A stretch of 64,000 bases of DNA, from assembly GCA_015179045.1 (NCBI GenBank), contig WHUZ01000011.1, positions 930,001 through 994,000 on the forward strand. The letters run 5' to 3'. Origin of the DNA: Kalaharituber pfeilii. Lineage: Eukaryota > Ascomycota > Pezizomycetes > Pezizales > Pezizaceae. Every line of letters begins with the position of its first letter. The stretch's first letter is position 1. The notes beneath the pieces are model-generated. The model saw nothing but the letters and a program-made list of their open reading frames with translations. It searched no databases and had not been told where the DNA came from. Shown here piece after piece: positions 26,497 through 37,593 of this stretch. The position numbers and the translations under genes were made by a program.

Positions 26497-27490
26497 CTAC
26501 CTACCTACTTCTGTCCTACTTCTGTACATAACTGCCTAGTCCTACTGGTATAAAAATCTTCGCAACTTTTTTTGCAGTGCTTCATGGTAATGCGACCCAG
26601 TTCATTTAATTTTCTACATAATGCTAGTATAAAATTTGATATACCTACCTTTCTACTTACGTAGCTACATACGCAAATCCCAGGGTTCATGATAGATATA
26701 TATATATACTCCGTAGATAACCTTGTAATTGAAATCAAGTTTCAAGTAAATTAGCGCTACAATGCGAAAAAAAAAACAAAAAAAACACCTTGGGGCCGAC
26801 GTACTTAGGTTTACCTGCATACCTACTTACTGTAAATAATTTCTTAATTCCCGAGCTCTACAATCTTTGCAACGTTTCAACACCTGTTCAGGGTAAGGTG
26901 ACCCAGTTCATCAATAGTCTGATATACCTGCATACTCGTGTATCTACTTAACCTACCTACATCTGCAAATCCTGAAGGTTCATGATAGATACTTGCATAT
27001 ATATAGATAACCCTATAATTGAAGTCAAGTTTCAAGTAAAATAGGGGATACAATGCGAACAAAGCAAGTAGTCAAGAGCTTACATAGGTTTACCTACATA
27101 CCTACTTTTGTACATAACCTCTTTGTCCTACTACTATACAATACAACGTATTAACAACTCTTCATGATAAGCTGGACCCAGTTATATTTGATATTTTTTA
27201 CATACTTAGCTTTCGATATACCTACCTTTCTACCTATGTAGCCACATACGCATATCCCGAGGGTTTCATGATATGAAGTCAAAATAGTGTTACAATACGA
27301 AAAAAAAAAAAAAACCAAGTAAACAATTAAGAGCTTTCACACATAGGTTTTACATCCATACCTACTTTCTGTACATACTTAACTTCTTGTACAATACAAT
27401 TTTTCAACAACGCTTTCAGGGTAAGGTGACCCAGTTCACAATTTTTTATGTAGCATTCGATATACCTACCTTCTACCTATGTAGCTACAT
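26497..27490. repeat. Diverged tandem satellite, about 3.5 units of 250-305 bp
   Basis: A unit is repeated at least three times with decay. Landmarks recur in fixed order: a GACCCAGTT block at about 26596, 26901, 27175 and 27428; TGATATACCTACCTTTCTAC-type blocks at about 26638, 26919, 27211 and 27457; GGTTCATGATAGATA at about 26683 and 26978 (decayed copy near 27262); a TACAATGCGA block followed by A-rich sequence at 26758, 27049 and 27291; and a TAGGTTTACCTACATACCTA-like block at 26808, 27085 and 27344. The spacing (roughly 305, 275, 253 bp) shrinks along the array. No open frame is conserved between units, so it is non-coding. Confidence 0.85.
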
Positions 27491-27691
27491 ATGACACCAT
27501 GCTGTCCAGCATTTGTGACCACGGATTATAGGGCTCAAGGAAGAACACTTGGTAATGCACTAGTTGATTTGGAGTCCAATAATTCATTCAGGCAACACAA
27601 GAATCTTCCAGCTGTAAATGTAGTCCTATCAAGACGCTGTAGCCTTGCAGTGTTAAAATGCGGTGGAGGGTGCGCTGTGTTTGGTGTTTAA
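27491..27691 (+). pseudogene. Relic of a Helitron/PIF1-like DNA helicase fragment
   Basis: The 66-codon open frame contains PAFVTTDYRAQGRTLGNALV followed by DLESNNS and, after a short gap, VVLSRR. This order (an xAF/xT-DYxxQGxTL motif followed by a hydrophobic-Asp-Leu strand and a xxLSR motif) is the C-terminal helicase motif pair of the PIF1/RecD-like superfamily 1 helicases that are abundant in fungal genomes as Helitron helicases and degenerate transposon genes. Only this fragment remains; upstream lies the tandem satellite and downstream the similarity stops, so it is a relic, not a gene. Identification rests on the motif alone. Confidence 0.6.
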
Positions 27692-28721
27692 CGACAACGG
27701 TCCGCAAGCCTATAATAGCCGGCTGGCTATAAACTGCTAAGCAAGTTGCCGGTTGTGGCCTGCCCAGAGCAGGCCTATGGCTCATTATGACTTCTGTTAT
27801 GAAAGGATTCTGAGCTGGGCTGATGGGCCCATCATGTATATGAGCCCTAGATGGCTGTCATGTAAATAGTTCTCCTTGCCTCGCTTGATAGTTCGCCCCT
27901 TCCTTTGTCGCGATAGGACTACTTTTTTTATCTAGGGGCGGGGAGGAAACGATTTCTTACACTCGCCTTCCCGTGCACTCGCTTTCCCGCACCCGTTTTT
28001 CTGAGGGCAAAAAAAAGAAAAATTGCAAAATCAAAACAGATTGCTCTAGCTCCACTAGATTTCAACTATATAGAACCGGAGCATTACAGTCCATCTCAAG
28101 ATGAGATAGGTGCTGGATAACCCTCTTCCCCTGCTCGACTTCCGCAGGAGTCGAACTGGGGCCCTCAATTCTGGCGCTTTTGGTTACCTCCATCGCTGGA
28201 GACCACAGCTTTCCACTTCAGCCAAGCCATGGGTCAGTTTGCCCTTTCCTCTGAAACCATTGAAGCGAAAAAGCAGCACAACCGCACCTTACTCCCCCGC
28301 GCATTCTCGCAGCGCACTATCGCACATACTCGTGATTAGGTAGAAGTCTTGGTATCCCCAATTCGCACATTTCTATAGCATCTACCCCACTACAGAATTG
28401 AACGGTCACACTCGTGTAGTTCTTGCGAATATTGGCTTCGCTCGGGGGGCAATACGCCTGTAGGCGGGGGTGGCGGGCGACTGGGGCAGCAAGCATACTA
28501 TACGTTTTATGGTTGTTGTCAAGCGAAAAAAAGACAGGGGAGGATCCCACAATTTCTTTTAAGGAAAGTCAGACTCGAACAAAACAAGTAAACAACACCA
28601 ATATATACTAGTGATCCCAAAAAACCTGCCCGGAAATTCAGCAGGGAATCAAGATCTACAAAAAAAATCCTGAGTAATACCATTGTTGCCAGCTCTGGTG
28701 CACTCTTACACCACTATACTC
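27692..28721. other. Intergenic downstream of VAN1
   Basis: No gene seen. Includes GCCGGCTGGC and TGGCCTGCCCAGAGCAGGCC inverted-repeat words (27719-27775) of uncertain meaning, and on the VAN1 side probably its 3' UTR. A stretch around 28110-28200 looked superficially tRNA-like on the minus strand but does not fold as one. Confidence 0.55.
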
Positions 28722-30401
28722 TCACCACAGTCTCTCCTCCTCCTTACCCTCTTTTTCTTCCCCCTTCACCTCTTCCTTCTGCACTCCCCAACCAGGATCA
28801 TCATGATTGGTATTCTCCGTTACCTCCCCCGTATCAATATGCCACACCACATAATTCGGCAATCCAACAACCTCATATCCTGCCCTTTTGGCCATCTTCG
28901 CGAACCCCTCCGTCTCGGCCTGGTTCTCAAACGCATAGCATGGGAAGTTGATACCGCTTCTGTGCACATCAGCTTTGACGAGGATGCTGACACCCCCGAT
29001 GCCGTCAAGAGGGATTTCCTCGTCCCGGCTATCAGTGCGGGACCCCATGGGGGCCATGTAGCGACGGTTCGTGTTGTATTCTTTGTATCCTTTTCATGGA
29101 AGGATGATTATATGTAAGTTTTTTTACAGGGTGGAAAAGAGGTTAGTCAGGACGGTAAGTGAGCTCACCTTCAGCAAGAATCACGTCCTTGTCTAATGTT
29201 TTCGCCAGCTCAAAGCTTTCGGGGGATTCTTGCCATGAATTGTAGTCAACTGGTCACATTGTAAAAGTTCAGTAAAATTAATATCATCGGTCAGTGAAAC
29301 ATAATATTACATCTTCCCTCAATGTCCTTCCCATCGACATATCTATGAAACCATACATCTGCACCCTCATTGGCCAACCGGCCAAGCACCTTGATTAGCT
29401 CGTTTCTACAAAGCATCAAACAGCCATCGCCTACATTCCCCGGTTCAGAAACGGGAGATCTGCGCAGGGATCAGGAAAAAATGTAAAATGACGCAAACAG
29501 CTTTTCAATGACTTGCATGATACATACTTGGCACAACAATGTCTTTGTCATGTTTGATGAAGTCTTCTAAAATTGTCGCAGGACTGTCGACAACGTCCAC
29601 ATCTCGCCAAAACACCCAACTGTGTTCAGGCTTAAGTGCAGTGTAGAGGAGTTGGTTGCGAGCGCGAGCCATTGCTTTGCGACGAGCGGCCTGTGCTGTG
29701 AAGCTGTGTCGCTCATTGACATCATTTTGACTGAATTGCTGGCCAAAGTTTTTTTGAATGATTTGGACACTACGGAATGCGCGCTTCCCGCGCTGGATGC
29801 GGTTGACTTCGGTGCTAAGAAGGGCGAGAGTTTCGTCATGAGAATCGCCAACGATGAAGGCAAGATCAATGAGCTCATGGGGGTAGGTGAGCTCTAGAAT
29901 TAAGTCGAAGTGTTTTGGAAGGTAGAGTGAGGCATCCCGAAGAGGAGTAAGAATGAGGATACGCTCCTTGTTAGAAGCAGCGTCTTTTGAGGTGGTTATT
30001 GCATTGAGATCAATACCGGTGATGGTCGACTCGGTGACTTCTATAGGTGCATGGTGATTGAACAGGACAGGAGTGTGCTGATGTCCATACCAATGGCGAG
30101 TTTCCTCCGGTGTGAGATCCATCGGGGGTACAGCAGGGCCGAAGCAGTAGAATCTGTCATAGAGCTATTACCTTCTGAAGAGGATGGAGGAAGGACTGTT
30201 TTACCGCTGTATATCACCAGTGGCATCTCGAATTGCTTGAGATAGCAGAAGTACGAGTGATCCAAGGAAAATGCAAAAGAAAAAGCGAACTTTGAGCATT
30301 GAGCGTAAGAGTATCTGGAGGTAAGGCACTGCCTGCCGGAGCACCCTTCGTATCAACTTAATGAAACCGACGGCCATCTTTTCAGATTGCTTTATCAACA
30401 T
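28722..30401 (-). CDS. VAN1: VAN1-like GT62 alpha-1,6-mannosyltransferase (mannan polymerase I subunit)
   Basis: Type II Golgi membrane protein of glycosyltransferase family 62 (ANP1/MNN9/VAN1), which with MNN9 extends the alpha-1,6-mannan backbone of N-glycans. A single membrane anchor sits at residues 38-57; the luminal domain begins near residue 80. Family blocks seen: ILILTPLRDASLYLPKHF, ARRKAMARARNQLLYTALKP, and WRDVDVVDSPATILEDF with the DVD metal-binding motif at about 250-252. The C-terminal half has VWFHRYVDGKDIEGR, DYNSWQESP, DGIGGVSILVKADVHRSG and PNYVVWHIDT, closer to VAN1 than to MNN9 or ANP1. Exons: 30401-30205, 30153-29528, 29358-29311, 29249-29169, 29089-28722, 439 aa, phases all consistent. 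The second intron is uncertain (see findings). The tail is Glu/Lys-rich. Confidence 0.95.
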
Positions 30402-32268
30402 GGATTAAGAATAACCGGTCTGTCTATCTGTGAGTATAACACTGGACTTGAGCCCGGATGACAGCGATGAAGGCTGGGCAGTCCTAGCAGCGGACCTTTG
30501 CTTGTCAAATTGATACTTACGTCTGTAGATGGCGACGCCAAGAAATTCCCAATAAGGGAACCTTAACCAAGGTTACCTCATTTCAGCTCAGAGTGAAAAT
30601 AGTGGCATATATAGGCACTTTGACAACTAGAGTAGCGTTACCGTATAAGCATTCTGGTAACAGTTGAAAGCTTTGAAGAATAGTGCTGAATCTAATGGTC
30701 ATCATTGATCTGTATGCGAATTTAAGGGAAACTAAGCTCAAGCTTTCATGTGCTCCCGAGGGTTATATATACTTGCAGTAACTGACGTAGCACCTTCTAT
30801 TATCAGACACGGCAGATATTTTGCTCATAGGGTAGCATAGTCTTATAGTGGAATTTACATACTTGGAGTCTGTGGTATAGGATAAATTGAAACCAAGCTC
30901 CTGCCAGGAATGAGATGAACAATAAAGAATTCCATGATGTTTGATATCGACCATCTGCACAATTGTCTATGCCGTCAGTATTTTAGAGGATCCAACTGCA
31001 TCGAGTAGCCTTCGTCGCCAGCACTCGCACTACCAACCCTCCATAAACCCTTAGATCCTTTCCGATACTACCTAGACATCTTGCTGTGCCACGCCACAGA
31101 CTGCCGATCATGACTGGACTACTGGACAGCTCGAGTAATGCGAAAGCTACTAGGCATTGCCGCCTGTACTCGTAGATGTCCTGATTTTGCAACGTTCCTA
31201 GGAATACAGCCCTGTACAAAATAAAATATTTCAGTCCGAGCTTACCTATAGCTTTGTGAAGTGGTTTATCTATTGTGCTTACAACAGGGGCCATAGTGAG
31301 GTATAGAACTGAGGGCTTCGTTTCCATTCCGAACTGGAGAAGAAGCATCTTTCTATAAAAGATGCACTATGTGCAAATTCCCCAAAAATCAAATATCAGG
31401 TCACAATGTCAATTAAACTCAGAGTCAGCAGCCTATAAGGTTTATGATATACAATTGATGAAACGGCTTGGTATATCTATATGTCAGCCACTCTATCTTG
31501 AATCTAACCTCCTCTCTCCCTTCAGCCTCTGGATTCTCATGATTAGTGAAACAACGAATTACAACTTACATCCCAATTGAAATTGTAAGCAGTAGTGATT
31601 CAAAACATACCTCTAGGGCTCTCACAATTACAAATATCGAAGAGTTCATATATACATTGTGATTGTTTGTTTCTTAAGAGGAATAGTTTCTTGCTTCTGA
31701 ATTCACTCTCAACTCAGCCAGGCTTCCTCCGCCGACCGTATTAAAGACTTGGTCCGTCTCGGTAGAGTTGCCTGTATTATATGGGCAGCATCCCTGAGCC
31801 AACTGTGTACTTGAACTAGCCAGAAACCTGATTAGAGCAATTGCTCTACACCCTAAGCCTGCTGGAAATGCTATTACACATGCTCCGCAACGTGTTATTG
31901 GGGTTTTGGAGTACTATATATGGAGGGTGCCGGAAATACTGCGATACTGATAGGTACTGCGGAGGAAAAAAGAGGCAAACCAATCCACGTTGCCAGTGAT
32001 CATCTATCCGAGATGATGCATGCCAAGTACTTATAAAGCGGCTAATAAGGCTCCTTGATGCAACCACGGATGTCCCCAACCTTCAAGCCACAGGGATTTA
32101 ATAGCGGTCTTTACTCTCACTAATTTCAAATCCTTACTAACTGTACAAAATATCTCGAAGACTTGCCTTACTATTCTAGCGAACTACTATGCAGCTTAGC
32201 TGAATCCTGCTTAATTTTATACCATCATATTCATACCACAACATACCTCTGGTTTCACCCGTGGGGAA
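30402..32268. other. Divergent intergenic region between VAN1 and RAD9
   Basis: VAN1 and RAD9 diverge from this 1.9-kb interval, so both promoters lie here. A minus-strand open frame of 121 codons (30983-31348) has no recognisable domain. No terminal repeats or homopolymer runs. Confidence 0.6.
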
Positions 32269-34169
32269 ATGCCTACCCTCAGCCTGTTGCTCAGCCCCCC
32301 TGCCTGTGGGGTACCCTTTCGAACTCAAAAGTAGTACCTTCACTGATCCTTATAGGACCTTAGCACAGCGCCTTCATGAAGTGCTCGCATGTTTAGGAAA
32401 ATGTGAGAGTACCCCTGCCTGACATTGTGGTGCGCACCAAATGACTGATTGCATTTCGATCTAGTTAGTGAATATGTTACCATCGAAGCCTCACGAAGCA
32501 AGGTAATATCTGTCACACCTTTGAGCTAGTTACCTTCTGCTAATCATTACATCTAGCTCTGCCTAATAGCACTCAACTCCTCTAAATCTGCTCATGCATC
32601 TGTGAACCTCCTTTGCGGAAGGTTCTTTGATTCATATCACTTCGTGGCGAACAATGGAAGAAGTCTGGCAACTTCTGACATAGAGGCAAATTTTTCTTGT
32701 TCTATTCAGACGAAGGTATGATAGAAATATCACTTGTGACATTGCACATACTGACAGGCAAAGGCACTGTTGTCTGTTTTCCGCCAGCGTTATGTAGATT
32801 CCAAAGACAAGGACACTGCAATTGAGAAATGTGAAGTTACTCTAGGGGACAGACCCCTGCGTGGGGAGTGCCGCCTCCTTGTAAGGTTTATATGCAAACA
32901 TGGTAAGGGCCCAAAGAATATTACCCACTTACTTCTCAGGTGTAGGTACTCATAATCCTAATAGGTGTGGTGAAAACGTATAAATTGACCTATGAAGATG
33001 TTGATGTGGTTCATGCAATTTTTGATAAGAATGTGGCAGAAAATCACTGGGCTATCAATGCAAAGCTCTTGAAAGAATACGTGGAGCATTTTGGCCCCAA
33101 AGCTGAACAACTGAATATTTCTGGGGAAGATGGACGGGCCACTCTTACAAGCTATACCGAGAAGCTAATGGATGGGATTGGTAAGAACCGTTTGCAACAA
33201 GAGAATAAGATCGGTGACTCACATGAAATAGAGATTCTAAAACAGCCTCTGCATACAGCTGTATCTATGGATACCGTAGATTTCGAAGAATTCACGGTTG
33301 AGGAAGGCCTGCATATAACAATCAATTTAAAGGACTTCAAGGTATGAGTTTGTCTCATGCATTATTGGCTGCATCCTTCTTACCTGCGGTAAAGGCTATC
33401 ATCAATCATGCAGATTCACTTGGTGCCACGGTTACTGCCTACTATAGTGCTCCTGGTCGTCCTCTCCAGATACAATATGATCGTGATGGAATGAGGTGTG
33501 AATTTACACTTATGACTACTGGAAATGGAGCAAGGAATCCTCAGTCATTTACACGAACTATGGTCCTCCGCACCCGTCCCGCCGAATTAAATTCTCACTC
33601 CCAATCAGAAGCAACTACGAATGGGCAACGGCCTGCTCGCCTACAGAATGACCGGTCTCACGGCCTAGAGGCACAGCCTTCTTTGATGCAACTTGCGGAG
33701 GAAACTGCCTCACAGGCGGCTGATAATACAGTACAGACATATAATAAAACATCTGAACAGGAGCTTTCATTGTTCTTTGATGGTGATGAGAGTATGGAAA
33801 CGAAAAGTAGAGACGATGACAAAAGTGGAGACGATGAGAATGACAATGTACTGGGGTGGGATATTGACATGGATCACACTGTATGTATTAAGTCAAAATC
33901 CCACTTTTCATATATTCTGACACCATATTTCCTTTAGCAGCGCACTGGACCAAGGATAATGCAGAGCAGGGGAGAGATACTCAATGACTGTCAAGAAAAT
34001 GAATATAATGATGGTGATGATTATTATGACGATGAAGAGTTTGAAGAAAGGAGCCATCACGTAGTGGGCCCTACGCAGCAAGTATCCCAAGTAAGGGCGA
34101 CTAGTATGTATAGGAGATCAATTCAGCCCGCTAACAATTCTACATTAGGCTCGTGGGCTCTTTGACTAA
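32269..34169 (+). CDS. RAD9: RAD9 checkpoint clamp subunit (9-1-1 complex)
   Basis: Rad9 is the PCNA-like subunit of the Rad9-Rad1-Hus1 clamp that is loaded at damaged DNA and activates the ATR-type checkpoint kinase. Ten exons fit phase: 32269-32305, 32364-32402, 32465-32502, 32557-32715, 32758-32902, 32965-33180, 33232-33341, 33395-33880, 33938-34090, 34149-34169; 467 aa. The clamp fold covers about residues 1-290: SEYVTIEASRSK, LNSSKSAHASVNL, LCGRFFDSYHF, VVKTYKLTYEDVDVVHAIFD, AIINHADSLGATVTAYYSAP. The C-terminal tail is acidic, Ser/Thr-rich and ends GPTQQVSQ-ARGLFD; the last exon is only seven codons including the stop, and it supplies the conserved RGLFD terminus. The first two exons (37 and 39 nt) are chosen because they give SPPASQRLHEVLACLGKFSE, the usual Rad9 N-terminus; an alternative first junction is possible. 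Confidence 0.95.
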
Positions 34170-34870
34170 CCTAGAAGCACTCGAATACCACTCATACCAA
34201 TCGAGTCAGGATTGATGCTTATTACATGGTGTTCATATATTAAATATATCTTAATTGGTAATCCGGTGAACCAATGGATTTATTACTAAGTATATTTGAA
34301 ACCTATCACTGGAGTGTCTTTGAAAGATCTCTTGATAGGTTTTGTTAGTGCGTTGTTTTGTGGTCGTTGAAAGAATTTATGTACAGAGTAACCCCCCGCC
34401 CCCCAGTAACATTTATTCCATCCTTCTCAATGGAGTAAACACATGGTAACGAAATCAAAGTAAAGACAAAGCAATTCCTTAATTTGGGAATTACCCTCAC
34501 TTTGGTCCACATAGCGTAGAAAACTTGACCTCAACACCAGATACTGATTAGAGGTAGCATCTGGCTCGAGACTAGGATTAGTGGTCTGTACGAATGCGTT
34601 CACTTGGATTAACTACTTAGTTTCTTCCAAAGAAGCATGGGTTGTTCAAAAATGAGTACTTCAAACTGCCCCATCTTCGAATGAAGTACCTTTTCGAGAT
34701 TGATAGAGCATCAACTGCCTTGTCGTTGAGAATACTTATTATAGTCAAATTATTAAGCAATGATGTAAACAGTCGACAGAAATTATAACACACTGTACTA
34801 ACTATGATTTGAAACCAAAAATTCTATGGTTCTAGACACTCCACTACAATAAGTCCCAAGATAGAGAAGA
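34170..34870. other. Convergent intergenic region RAD9/SNF8
   Basis: About 700 bp between two stop codons of converging genes; should contain both 3' ends. No other feature apart from a C-rich run near 34393-34402. Confidence 0.7.
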
Positions 34871-35629
34871 TCATCCTGGCAAATGTCCCATGAAAGACGG
34901 GGTCCAGTATTCTACTTCTTCTGCTTGCATGTCAACCCAGACAAGTGAGTCAGAAACGAGATCATCCAAAACAGTTTGAACTCGAGCCCGATCCCACCCC
35001 AAGTTGACCCTTAGCATGGAGTGTGTTACATATCCAAGAATTTGCATCGCCTCAAGTACCATTGATTGATCCGTATTGAGCTCCTTCGGAACAGATCTAA
35101 TCCACTGCTTCTTGCCAATTTCAACGACGGTGAATCCGGGGCCAAGGGGATCCAGTGCCTTCACTGCTCTGATCACATCATCTTCGGTGATATCATTTGC
35201 ACCCCCAACATTTTCGTCTTGTTGCATGATCTTTTGCTTAACTTCTGACACGGCAATAAGCCCTCCATTTTCGTCTCTTGTTTTGCGGCAAATCTCTACC
35301 ACTCTGACCGCTAACTCAAAGTAAAAATCATTGACACTGCCCCCCAAAAGCTCTGCCCAAAATGACCCTTTTCTATCAGATGAAGATGCAAGAGGATCAA
35401 CCCCGATCGCTGTGCACATGCGAGCGAATTCCGCACGGAATTCCGGGTTTGAGCGTATATCTTTAGCATGAGTGCGTGCAAACTGAGCAAGCGCAGCCTG
35501 AAAGACGGAGAGCTGTGTGGTGAGTTCATCGATATGTGTTTTGTGGATGAGGGAGCCATGTGACTGATATTGTTGGGCAGACTGGGTGGTACGAGTTAAG
35601 GCGCCGAGACCAACCCCACGACGCTGCAT
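34871..35629 (-). CDS. SNF8: SNF8/VPS22 (EAP30), ESCRT-II subunit
   Basis: Component of ESCRT-II, which with VPS25 and VPS36 sorts ubiquitinated membrane proteins into multivesicular endosomes. A single exon of 252 aa starting MQRRGVGLGAL, the standard N-terminus of this family, at 35629. The N-terminal helical hairpin includes LTTQLSVFQAALAQFARTHA and IRSNPEFRAEFARMCTAIGV; two winged-helix domains follow (ending YVTHSMLRVNLGWDRARVQT and EVEYWTPSF). Size matches the family (about 230-260 aa). The frame stays open upstream to an ATG at 35761, which would add 44 residues (beginning MPRPLPLRAVR) not typical of SNF8; I prefer the internal start. It diverges from the CIR_N gene across about 590 bp. 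Confidence 0.96.
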   Translation of the reverse strand: MQRRGVGLGALTRTTQSAQQYQSHGSLIHKTHIDELTTQLSVFQAALAQFARTHAKDIRSNPEFRAEFARMCTAIGVDPLASSSDRKGSFWAELLGGSVNDFYFELAVRVVEICRKTRDENGGLIAVSEVKQKIMQQDENVGGANDITEDDVIRAVKALDPLGPGFTVVEIGKKQWIRSVPKELNTDQSMVLEAMQILGYVTHSMLRVNLGWDRARVQTVLDDLVSDSLVWVDMQAEEVEYWTPSFMGHLPG

Positions 35630-36222
35630 GGCTAGTGATTGAGCACTTATTGACCACCCCCCACTGTGAAGTTGTTTGAGAGCCTGTAGATGATTGCGAT
35701 CAAACTGTTTATGGCGTTGCCACTCTGTTCGTACAGCCCGAAGTGGTAAGGGTCTTGGCATGAGGCTGTCCCGTAGTTTCCGACTAGCCTTGCATTATTA
35801 GTATGATAGCCCTAGCTAAGGTCACATCATACCGCTCCTTGTGACTCCAGCTGAGACCCATGCGCTGTGGCGCCCAACCATCCAGGGACAGACTGCACCA
35901 GCAACGTGTATATCCAACCACAGTACCCAGTATTCCTCCGCCAAAGTGCTCAGCTATATCTACCCACCTCCTTCAACCGCTGCTACAACACCTAATTCCT
36001 ATTCCTCCATCCCCCTGCATCAACCGCGCTAAGTCAACACACAGTCTGGCATTCAACCCTCCCTAACCAGCTCAAGTGTGATCTCCAAGAAGTAATACAC
36101 GCAGCGAATGCTTCTGGAAGTTTCAGAGATCATACAGTTGACGATAGCTGATACTCAACCATTATCATTTGGACAACCAACAAACTAGGATCAACCTTCA
36201 CCTATAACCAACAGTCTCATCC
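35630..36222. promoter_or_regulatory. Divergent promoter region SNF8 / CIR_N gene
   Basis: The 593-bp interval separates two start codons pointing away from each other. It is C-rich on the plus strand from about 35860 to 36060 (runs of CCACC, CCTCC), resembling the pyrimidine-rich leaders of fungal genes. Part of it is the open extension upstream of SNF8. Confidence 0.55.
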
Positions 36223-37593
36223 ATGCCTCTTCATCTGCTATCAAAGAAATCCTGGAGTACGTACTAATGTGTTTTCCTAGATACAATTATTCAACCAGAT
36301 CTGGCTTTTCCCATATTAGTGTGGTAGATTTTTTTGCTAACATTTGGCTGTGTGACAGATGTATACAATGCAGACAATATTGAGCGAGTGCGGAGGGATG
36401 AGGTGATTGCACAGGAAAAAGAGGAGGCAGAGGAGCAGAGGATGCAGCAAGAGGATGCCCAAAGGCGAATGTTGGAATTGAGGAGACGAGCTCTAGAGAA
36501 GCAGACTCCCATCAGAGAAGCAATCACAGGAGGAGGCGGAGGAGGAGGTACAGCATCATTAGTTTCTGGTGAATTCGGCCCTGGCAGCGGCAAACAAGGC
36601 TTGAGCTCAAATAGACTAGACCAGGGCTACAAAAGGAAGACAGATGATTATGCCGATGATGGTATGGTTGGTTCGCAAAGCCAGTCCTTGATTGATAAAA
36701 TCGTTGGGAAGGGGCTGGTGCAAGGCTCCGAACGAAATAATCTTAGGCGTGAGCCTATGCGAGGTCAATGGGACGGTGCTACTCCGATTGGTTCTACGAG
36801 GAATACCCAAGGTAGTGTTGTACGAGGGCGTGAAGGCTACAATGAACATTCCTCCATTGACTCCTTGGTTGAGAAATCCCTCACAGACAAGTCAGGACAT
36901 ATCAACCTCTTTTCTGAACTTCAATCTGCACCCACCAAGCTTTCTCTGCAAGAGAAAAATCCTGAATATGAGAAAGAAAAGGCAGAGAAAGAGGCAAAAA
37001 TTGCCGAGCAATATAATATGGCTCTTGGAAAGCCGGCTGATGAGTTGCGGCCATGGTACGTCACTGTCGACAAAGTTGGGGAGAAACAAGAGAGAAAATC
37101 CGACAAACAGATTGGAATTGAAAAGCGTAGAGATGAAAAATTCAAAGACTTGAATGACCCTATGGCTATGATGAGAAGGGGTGTGAAGCAACTTCGGGAG
37201 ATAGAGGAGGCAAGAAGAAAGTTAGAAGAGGAGCGACGAACCGAGATTGAGAGGCTAAAGAAAGAACAGGAGGAGCTAGAGGGCTTCACTCTTGACGGTA
37301 CTATTGAAATGAATACAATCGAAGGGCGGAGGAGGCGGAGAAGCAGATCCAGGGGTGAAAAAAGAAGAAAACTTGAGCACCACAGACTGCGAAGTAGAAA
37401 CCGAGACCGTTGCTCAAGTAGAGATAGGCATAGCAAGAGGAGAAAAAGGGATGCTAGCCTGGACCGCAATCAAAGGAGGAAACTAGGAAGCAGAACCGGG
37501 AGCCCACAATTCGACAGAGATAGCAGTCACAGTCACAAACACAGAACGACTCACGAACGAGGACGTCAGAGGAAAGAGTCTCAGTGGGAATGA
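36223..37593 (+). CDS. CIR_N domain protein, LENG1-like, probable spliceosome-associated factor
   Basis: Exon 1 (36223-36256) encodes MPLHLLSKKSW; exon 2 (36359-37593) continues NVYNADNIERVRRDE, together forming the CIR N-terminal domain (KKSW...N.ERVRRDE) shared by CWC25, CIR and LENG1-type proteins, several of which are spliceosomal. The splice joins one Asn codon (A|AT). The 102-nt intron has CTAAC before its CAG acceptor. The 422-aa protein is charged: a Glu/Arg-rich helix follows the domain (about 15-60), then a Gly-rich linker, the LENG1-like segment INLFSELQ...NPEYEKEKAEKEAKIA...RPWY (about 220-275), a second coiled-coil stretch (about 305-345), and an Arg/Ser-rich C-terminus (about 350-420) like SR proteins. 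The match to LENG1 is by motif order; function in splicing is inferred from the domain. Confidence 0.88.

Noticed and set aside
28110..28200. Possible tRNA on the minus strand (GTTCGACTCC-like T loop)
   Set aside because: T stem does not pair and no matching acceptor, D or anticodon arms are found.
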